From NCBI RefSeq assembly GCF_023053635.1, contig NC_086173.1, positions 142,881,197 to 142,945,196 of the forward strand: DNA of 64,000 nucleotides, given 5' to 3'. This stretch comes from Elgaria multicarinata webbii (Eukaryota; Chordata; Lepidosauria; Squamata; Anguidae). A program made the translations under genes and the position numbers. Below are positions 57,330 to 64,000 of the stretch, in pieces. The notes beneath the pieces are model-generated. The model was given only the letters and a program-made list of their open reading frames with translations, searched no databases and was not told where the DNA came from. Position 1 is the stretch's first letter. Every line of letters starts with the position of its first letter.

Positions 57330-57570
57330 AGCCAAAAGTTGTAAACTGCCCAGAGAGCCTCGGCTATGGGGCGGTATATAAATGTAATAAATCATCATCA
57401 TCATCATCTGATGTTTTTATACTGTTTTTATACTGTTTTTATGTTTTTTTTAAAAAATAATTGTATACTTTTAATGTTTACTATCTTTAATTGTTGTAAA
57501 TCGCCCAGAGAGCTTCGGCTGTGGGGCGGTATATAAATGTAATAAAATAAATAATAAATAATAAATAATC
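57330..57570 (+). mobile_element. Two tandem L2-like LINE tails
   Basis: TAAACTGCCCAGAGAGCCTC/GGCTATGGGGCGGTATATAA at about 57342-57390 is repeated as TAAATCGCCCAGAGAGCTTC/GGCTGTGGGGCGGTATATAA at about 57497-57545, each with a short repeat tail. Confidence 0.75.
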
Positions 57571-57690
57571 ATCCTAGCCCCTGTCTTTATGGTGGCGCTT
57601 TGATGCCACGAGGTGCCTTGCACCTGCACTTGTGTTCCTTTCTGGCATCAGCATGGGAAGGAAGGCAAGTGCGAATTTTCCAGCCCTGGG

Positions 57691-58162
57691 CCTCTGGAAA
57701 AGGTAAAAAAATTAAAATGAGGTGGGGAGGAAGAGAGAAATGGGGGCATTCCTCCCCCTTTTGTTTTTTGTTTTATTATATGATCTATATCTGTGGAGCT
57801 CCTCAAATACAGATAAGGAAAATAACAAAGGGGGGGGAGGGTAGGAGAGGAATGGGGGCATTCCTCCCCCCTTTTGTTTTGTTTATTGTATGATCTATAT
57901 CTGCGGAGCTCCATAGATACAGATAAGGAAAATAAAAAATGGGGGGAGGAACAAGGCAGCCAGAGAAGGACGCGAGCAGAGGGACTGGGCAAACAACCTC
58001 TCCTCCCTCTGGCTGCCCGTTCCTCCCCCTCCTTTTTTATTTTTCTTACCTGTATCTGCGGAGCTTCACAGATATAGATCATACAATAAAAAATGGGGGA
58101 GGAATGGCACATTCCTCTCCTTCCCCCCCCCATTTTGTTCTTGTTTTTTTACTTTCCAGAGG
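57691..58162. mobile_element. Composite palindromic element with three hairpin motifs
   Basis: Outer ends CCTCTGGAAAAGGTAAAAAA and TTTTTTTACTTTCCAGAGG are inverted. Inside, a motif TCTATATCTGCGGAGCTCC (itself partly palindromic with GATACAGATAAGG) occurs at about 57782 and 57892 and inverted at about 58046. GGCAGCCAGAG and CTCTGGCTGCC flank the centre. Confidence 0.75.
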
Positions 58163-58254
58163 TGTGGGGCTGCCCATGGCAGCTAATCAGGGGGTGCCAT
58201 AGGCTCTGCTGCCAAAAAAGTCAGGATAAGTGCCAGACTTTTTTGGAGCGGAGT

Positions 58255-58372
58255 TTCCAGGGTTTGCCCCTGGATGGCTTCACAATGATGGCTGCGTCAT
58301 GTAGATTACGTGCCGCTACCACAAAGCCACCCAGGGGCAAACCCTTCGTGTAGATGTGCCCCTGCTTGGGAG
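58255..58372. repeat. MITE-like inverted repeat (GGGTTTGCCCCTGG)
   Basis: CCAGGGTTTGCCCCTGGATGG and CCACCCAGGGGCAAACCCTT are inverted copies about 45 bases apart. The end GTGTAGATGTGCCCCT resembles ends of related MITEs. Confidence 0.6.
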
Positions 58373-58379
58373 GAGAGCC

Positions 58380-59550
58380 TTGATCCTGGGGAGTTCTTTC
58401 CTCTTGAGGAATTCTTGTTTGCAGTTGAGCACTTCTTTTCAAGGGACCTTGCTGGACTGCCTATTGAGGTGATGACACACGAGGGCTAGGTGATCATTCA
58501 GCATCCCCCTCTGCCTCAGAAGCTGCACTCTTTGCCTCTTAGGGAGGCAGATCTGAAGGCATCATAGGGCCAGAACAATATTGGGTAGTGCCAGGGTCCT
58601 CGGAAGCAACTGTTCCCTGGAGACCTATGGCTCCGAAGATTCAAGCTCTTCTTCTGATCAGGAATCCCCCCAGAGGAGTCATGACAGTGCAGTGCTGTAA
58701 TGTTCATTTTGGTTAAACCCATACACACATGTACACCAACCCATTTTTCAAATGAGATGTTCTTTTAAAAAAAACCAACTTATGTCTCTGGTTTAGACAA
58801 TGGTTCTAACACCAGCCTTCCTCGTTCTCTCCAGATGTGTTGGGGTATAATTGAGGAAGGCTGTTCAAGTGTCCCTCCTTCTCATGACTAAGCTTCTTTC
58901 ATACCAGAATTATAGGTAAAATATTCAACAGAGACAGCTTTTCCCATAACTTGTGAGAAAAGCTGCCCTTGCTGAACTTGTATCCGTACAGTCTAAATAG
59001 GTAGACTTAAGAATATTGAGCTGAGCAGCAGAGATGGCTTGAGTAAAGATACAAAGCTAAGAGTGAGAGTCAGGGCTAAAAGGACAAGAAGAAGGATGGC
59101 ATTTTTGCTGGGCCTTGAAGAGGAAGATGACCCAACTTCAACACACAGATTTGGGTTGGTGACAACACAGGATAGGGCTTGGTGCACTCATGACTCATAG
59201 GAATGTTCTGTGCAATCATGAGGTCTGGGAACTCTCTTTACAAAACAAATACTGATGATGGAGACACTCCCCATTTTAGCAACCCTTTCCTGTCATCCTA
59301 TATCCCAGTTCTTTCCCAATTCTTGTGCCAGCCATCTGGTTACCCAAGCCTAGATGACAATTGGATTTTGACTCAGCTTCCCCTCGTTTCATGGCACATT
59401 TGCACAATCAGTTGAATATTAATTTGGGGCTGGGGACATTAGCACAAGTGGAACAGAAAGTTCGGTATGCAGAGATGGAGGCAAGTGGGCACTTTTGCGT
59501 TATTATGAACAATGACTCTACTACCATTAGGGCTGCAGCTTTTAACTGAT
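58380..59550. other. Intergenic stretch without a recognised gene
   Basis: No coding exon or RNA gene recognised. A short hAT-MITE remnant lies near 58815-58865. Confidence 0.5.
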
Positions 59551-59752
59551 TAAGTTTTATTTCCCCATGCCTAGCACTATGCCTTCCTTGTGAAAAACAA
59601 GTTATATTTTTAAAATACATTCAGAATCCTGGTTAAACAAAACATCAGCAACTGAGATAAAAGAAACCTTTTTAATGAGAAACAACAACTGGACTACTTA
59701 AGTTAAAATCCATAAACTATGGTTTGGTGTTGCATGTAAATTAAATGAACAA

Positions 59753-59758
59753 TTTATT
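59753..59758 (-). promoter_or_regulatory. Candidate polyadenylation signal for the crystallin-aerolysin gene
   Basis: AATAAA on the minus strand about 580 bases after the stop codon. A second AATAAA lies at 59556-59561. Which is used cannot be decided from sequence. Confidence 0.4.
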
Positions 59759-60336
59759 TTCCCATTTAAAACCCACAGAGAGGCTAATTTCCTGAACAAT
59801 ACAAATCACCAATTCCTTCCCTCACTGAGAAGTTTACCCTCGGTAGCCTATGGTAGGAGGTACCAAAAAAGCCCAAGTTTAAAGAGATGCCTGAGTTTAT
59901 CCTCCTCCAAGGCAGGTCATTGACTGGCCAACTCCTGCCAGGTAATAACAGGATAGCAAGAGATGTTCTGGATGGGGTAGATCAAAAAAGCCATGCTTGG
60001 TTTTGCAGTTGACCTGCTTAGAGTGGTACATCCTTGAGAGGATCCTTGAATTTTACACCTAGAAATTACCATTTTAACTATTTTAATAACTTACAATGTC
60101 ATCCCCAAACCATCTAATCGTACAAATCCCCGAAACCGTCACCGTGCCCCAATATAACTAAGCATAACTTTCCTCTTCCTCCTCCATACTGAATACAGTC
60201 TGGAAGTAGCCATTGCCAGGTTCTCCACAGGAGTTTAGCTTAGGTTCCTTCCCACTATGTTACTGGCCTGGCCTGAGCTTGGAAATGTCCCTCTCACTCC
60301 ACATGTGAGGGTTTGGTGTGCATGGCAGCAGTCCCC

Positions 60337-61395
60337 CTACACCCTTCTGGATATCAGGTTAGCTTGGGAAGCGTCCTGTGTTGCTGAAGCGGGTGTCATG
60401 GTATATCTGGTGCTGATGGTACGGCCTGACACACACTGATATTCCGCGTGCTCTGTCTTTTCTTTCCCATTTTGACAGATTGTGAGTTCAACTGGCACTG
60501 TGGTGGTGGTCTCTTTCTTGATCACTTGAATAGAGAGCTGGGTGCACGGAGGGATCTTGGCCGGCAGCAGAACTTCCACCTTCTCGCTGGTGGTGGTAGA
60601 CTCTTGCTTCCCCTTCTCCACCACAAAGATGTTGGCACCTCCCACAGTGACCTGGAAAGAGAAGCCCAGTTTGAGGGACGTGGTATTGCTGAAGTGGAAA
60701 CTCTGGAAAACCGTGGCGGTGTACTCCCGACAGGTGTTGGCGGTGAAGGCTTGCTCGTATTCGGTGCAGTTGGTCCCCACTATCTCGTCGATCAGAATGT
60801 CCTTCTCAGTCTCCACTTTCTTCTGGTCCCACAGTAGCTTGGCAGTGATGATGGGGCGGCCAGGCTGGAGGGGATGCAGGTGGGATACGCTGTCATCAAA
60901 ATTAAGCTGTGTTTTGTAATCGTGAATGCGCTCCTCTGGCCAGGCAATGTGGTACCATCCACCACGGTTTTGGCGCTTGTACAACAGCCAGACTCCCCTC
61001 TGTACTACGTGGGAGGAAACACGGTCATTGAAGTAACCATAGGTGAGGTTGGTCTCCTCCTTCACTACCTTGCTCTGCCCTTCAAAGTTGGGGTCCTCAT
61101 ACAGGGTGATCTGAGGATCGGAGAGATCTTGGTGAACTAATCGGAGGGAGGAGATTTTGTTGCTGCTGTCAATCTCTCCATAATCTCCTTCCTCAAAAGC
61201 AAAACCATCCCCTTCAAACCTGGGGACGTTGTAGGCCACCCAAGGCTGCCCAATCACCTTCAGCGAGGAGATGCAGTCACCAAAATCCAGGTCATGCAGG
61301 TCCGGGATGTCGCAGGCAAATTCTTTGCTGAGCCCCTCAAAATTAGCCTTGTCATACACAATTATCTTATTCATGATGGGCTCTTTGCAGGACAT
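60337..61395 (-). CDS. Beta/gamma-crystallin and aerolysin-module protein (ep37/EDSP-like)
   Basis: A 352-codon open frame in one exon. Four Greek-key motifs are visible (about residues 10-48, 51-87, 95-133 and 135-173), each with the Y/W-x-x-Y...F/R-x-G pattern, such as IIVYDKANFEG and ITLYEDPNFEG. Together they make two beta/gamma-crystallin domains. Residues about 180-335 form an aerolysin/ETX-MTX2-type module. Its Ser/Thr-rich alternating stretch at about 236-275 (TTSLKLGFSFQVTVGG) resembles the membrane-inserting hairpin. This architecture is known from amphibian epidermal differentiation-specific proteins and the beta-gamma-CAT alpha subunit, which acts on endolysosomal membranes in epithelial defence. 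Function here is inferred. There is no signal peptide, as in ep37 proteins. Met8 (MNKIIVY) directly precedes the first Greek key and may be the true start. The frame is intact, so a working host gene is likely. Confidence 0.85.
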   Translation of the reverse strand: MSCKEPIMNKIIVYDKANFEGLSKEFACDIPDLHDLDFGDCISSLKVIGQPWVAYNVPRFEGDGFAFEEGDYGEIDSSNKISSLRLVHQDLSDPQITLYEDPNFEGQSKVVKEETNLTYGYFNDRVSSHVVQRGVWLLYKRQNRGGWYHIAWPEERIHDYKTQLNFDDSVSHLHPLQPGRPIITAKLLWDQKKVETEKDILIDEIVGTNCTEYEQAFTANTCREYTATVFQSFHFSNTTSLKLGFSFQVTVGGANIFVVEKGKQESTTTSEKVEVLLPAKIPPCTQLSIQVIKKETTTTVPVELTICQNGKEKTEHAEYQCVSGRTISTRYTMTPASATQDASQANLISRRV

Positions 61396-61425
61396 TGAGA
61401 TCTCTGCAGGTCGAAAGAAGTGAGA
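61396..61425 (-). promoter_or_regulatory. Probable 3' splice acceptor before the crystallin-aerolysin exon
   Basis: On the minus strand the sequence CACTTCTTTCGACCTGCAG lies 8 bases before the first ATG and is a good acceptor. It suggests an upstream, probably non-coding, first exon that I could not locate. Confidence 0.5.
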
Positions 61426-61429
61426 ATCA

Positions 61430-62480
61430 AAAAGTTTGTCTTGTCTTGAGTCTGAGATTCTGGAAAGAATTATTAAGAGAGTTAATTTCTCAGTTAAGCG
61501 GTAAGAATTCTACATGGAAGCAACGATCTTTCCATGTACTTATATTTCTCTCTCCTTTCTATTCCCCCCACCTCATATTTTTCGTGAAATTTATGGCTTA
61601 ACCCATAACTGGGAAACTTTTTTTCTATTTGGGATCATGTCCCCTTGGGGTTACTGTGTAAGGGTCCACATACCAGGGATGGGTAAGGCCAGAGTCAGAA
61701 CAAGTATGGGTAATTCTTTCTCTCTCTTTTACTGCCACCCTCTTTTTTCTCTCTCCCTTCCACCTCTCCTCTCTCTCCCTCCCTCTTACTGCCACCCCTC
61801 CTCTCTCTGCCACCCCCTCCTGTGTCTCTCTCTTTCTCTCACTGTCACCCCTCCCCTCTCTCTCTCTCTCTCTCTTACTGCCACCCCCATCTCACTTTTC
61901 TTCTTTCTGAAATTCCCTTCTCCCCCCTGCTCTTCTGCCCTACTCTTGAGGGGAAAGAGATATCATGCATGGAAGAGGTCTGAACTGATCACTTGCAGAG
62001 GACTTTTGAAATGAAGCTGAGGGCTGTTGATTGCCTTAATCCTCACTCCCAGTTGAAACAGAGCTTTACACACAAGCAACCATGTTTGCCCACATTCATT
62101 CCTCATTACCTTTGCCTCTATCCCTCCCTTCATTGTTTCTTCTGCTTTCAGAACAATCTGTCAGGATTATAGATTTTATGGTGCAGCATCAGCATTTGGG
62201 CCATATTGTACCATACACAAAGATTATGTTTCAAGCAGCCATCTCCAGTTCAGTTCATATATAAAACCTTCTTCTGTCAACAAGCCCAATCCAAATAGTT
62301 CCCGTGCTCTGAAAAAGTGGTCAGCCAGCCAATTCTTTTTCTTTCTTTTTTAAAGAGAAGATGACATGCAAATTAATGAAATGAAGCTAGGAATACAAGT
62401 TACGGATCAGGTAGCTGGGTTGGCAGAAAAGTTTGGTGAGTGTTTAAAAAAGAAGCAGATGCTCAAGAAGAAAAACAGGC
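61430..62480. other. Upstream flank of the crystallin-aerolysin gene
   Basis: Mostly pyrimidine-rich low-complexity DNA at 61700-61930 ((CT)n with CACTGCCACCC repeats). A 5' UTR exon or promoter is expected here or further on, but none could be assigned. Confidence 0.45.
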
Positions 62481-62485
62481 TTATC

Positions 62486-62725
62486 TAGGATGACCATATG
62501 AAAAGGAGGACAGGGCTCCTGTATCTTTAGCAGTTGTATTGAAAGGGGAATTTCAGCAGGTGTCATTTGTAGGCATGCAGCACCTGGTGAAATTGACTCT
62601 TCATCACAACAGTTAAAGTTGCAGGAGCCCTGCCTAGTGTGACCAGATACAAAAGAGGGCAGGGCTCCTGCAGCTTTAACTGTTGTGATGAAGAGTCAAT
62701 TTCACCAGGTGCTGCATGCCTACAA
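62486..62725. mobile_element. Truncated four-unit palindromic DNA transposon
   Basis: Starts TAGGATGACCATATGAAAAG; the central junction TAGTGTGACCAGATACAAAA and third unit are present, but the fourth unit is missing. Confidence 0.8.
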
Positions 62726-62814
62726 TGCCCCCCTTCCTCACCACCATTATCTGGGCCACGTAAGCGGTAGGTGAACAAGCAGGCTGCAATGGGAAAGAGC
62801 AAGAGTTTTATGTA

Positions 62815-62906
62815 TTTTTGTAGTTTTATGTATTTTTGTATTCAATGTTATTCCCCGCCTCGATCCAGAGGGAGAGGCAGATAATAATAATAATAATAAT
62901 AATAAA
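62815..62906 (+). mobile_element. LINE tail (CCTCGATCCAGAGGGAGAGG) with (AAT)n
   Basis: TTCCCCGCCTCGATCCAGAG followed by GGAGAGGCAG and (AAT)n. The same tail is at about 41040-41130, ending there in (ATTCT)n. Confidence 0.65.
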
Positions 62907-63154
62907 TGTCCAGGGGATTCTGAGCCCGTTGGGGTATGGGCCCTCAGCAGGTACTCAATGCCTACCGTTGGAACCGGCCCTGGAGCCCATGTCCAATTCT
63001 TAGGGCCAAACTAGATAAGATGTTGGAAGATCCATGATCAAATCTCCTGCAGCTTTTAGCGCAGCAAATGCAGCTGAGGCATGGGAGGAGAGCATAATTT
63101 GGATCAGGCCCTGGCCCTGTGGGAGGGTATTGGTGTTTACCCTTTCTGTCATGT

Positions 63155-63501
63155 TAGGGTGGCCGCTTATGAATTGCCAAAAAAGAGGAAAAGCATCCTC
63201 GAAAAAGAAGATAAAAGAGGATACAAATTTCCATAAAATATGCAGATGCCAATTTATATGCATAGATGCAAATTTAGAAATTATTATTATAGTACATCTC
63301 TCCATAGTGTGGAAGCCTCTGACCAGGTGACCTGTGTGTCTTGCTCAAACTGCTGCCCAGGTGCTGCTGGTGGGCCACTTAAAGGCCCAGCTCTTCCTTC
63401 TTGATGGTTCTTTATCTTTAAACTGGACTTGGACAGTACTGCCCTTCAAACAGAGGACTGTCCTCTGTAGAAAAAGAAAAAAAGGACACATGGCCACCCT
63501 A
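63155..63501. mobile_element. hAT-like element with TAGGGTGGCC ends
   Basis: TAGGGTGGCCGCTTATG and ATGGCCACCCTA are inverted ends, with the inner pair AAAAAAGAGGA and AAAAAAAGGAC-type. No coding remains seen. Confidence 0.55.
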
Positions 63502-63699
63502 CATGCAGTTTTCCTGATCTGAATTACCCTGGGCGGGGACACACACAAATAGATATCTGTATGTTTCCCCCTGCATAGGAAATAGCAGTTTGGAGGAGGA
63601 GGAGGGACTTGGATCAGTACTATCCAGTGGTGATAGTGGCCTGGTAATCACATGCAGATAGTCATAAACCTTGTCTTGAAGAGACTGCACAGAGAGTTG

Positions 63700-63840
63700 G
63701 GCCATAGCTAGACCTAAGGTTTATCCCTGGATTGTCCAGGGGTCAAACTTGTTCATCTAGGTGACACACAGGGTATCCAGTGTTTAGGCAGGGGTGAACC
63801 CTGGATGATCCCAGGATAAACCTTAGGTCTAGCTGTGGCC
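63700..63840. mobile_element. Palindromic MITE (GGCCATAGCTAGACCTAAGG)
   Basis: GGCCATAGCTAGACCTAAGG and CCTTAGGTCTAGCTGTGGCC are inverted ends, followed inward by TTTATCCCTGGAT/ATCCCAGGATAAA. Confidence 0.85.
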
Positions 63841-64000
63841 TTGGAAACCCTGCAGAAGACGGTGGCTCACAAGCTGTAGCATAATGCAACTGAGCCAGGA
63901 ATGGGAGCAACTTTACAGAGGGCAGTCCTTGAAGGGCTGTCCAGTTTCCAAATGAAGAAGCGTAAAAAAGGAGTTCATGAGCCTTTAAGCGAGGAGTGGG

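Noticed and set aside
49400-60300. USP19, the neighbour upstream of QARS1 in mammals
   Set aside because: No exon resembling its CS or ubiquitin-protease domains was seen in this stretch; it may lie outside the window.
60448-61140. Plus-strand ORFs of 88-129 codons opposite the crystallin-aerolysin exon
   Set aside because: They are antisense shadows of a strongly supported coding exon.

Overview
The window looks like nuclear DNA of a squamate reptile, most likely a lizard. It is intron-rich and carries the repeat community usual for that group: L2-clade and CR1 LINEs, tRNA-derived SINEs of the Sauria type, a tRNA-Ala-derived SINE, 5S-rRNA-derived SINEs, and many short palindromic DNA transposons (MITEs), several with 8-bp hAT-type target-site duplications. 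No retroviral or LTR element was recognised.

Two protein-coding genes are supported. (1) QARS1, cytosolic glutaminyl-tRNA synthetase, occupies 17552-49174 on the minus strand. All 24 coding exons can be read with consensus splice sites and compatible phases. They total 2337 coding bases, or 778 residues, against about 775 in human. The gene spans about 32 kb because its introns are filled with transposons. One intron holds a decayed tandem copy of exon 13. (2) An apparently intact 352-codon exon at 60337-61395 (minus) encodes a protein with four beta/gamma-crystallin Greek-key motifs followed by an aerolysin/ETX-MTX2-type pore-forming module. This is the architecture of amphibian epidermal differentiation-specific (ep37) proteins and of the beta-gamma-CAT alpha subunit.

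Layout. 1-7 kb: non-coding, with an L2 tail, an L2 insertion inside a hAT MITE and a 5S SINE. 7.05-8.05 kb: a strong CpG island with CCAAT and YY1-like sites. By mammalian synteny it could be the promoter of QRICH1, which lies 3' of QARS1 in mammals, but no QRICH1 coding exon is in the window. 8-17.3 kb: intergenic, with a second GC-rich patch and an unassigned ORF at 12.1-12.7 kb. 17.4-49.2 kb: QARS1. 49.2-49.4 kb: its compact CCAAT/ETS promoter. 49.4-60 kb: intergenic, with CR1, MITE and L2 relics. 60.3-61.4 kb: the crystallin-aerolysin gene. 61.4-64 kb: repeats.

QARS1 is a housekeeping enzyme of cytosolic translation. The crystallin-aerolysin gene is presumably an epithelial or defence gene and has no evident functional link to it. 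Much of the interest lies in nested transposition events that can be ordered in time and in the duplicated exon. All calls come from reading the sequence and recalled family knowledge; no database search was run.
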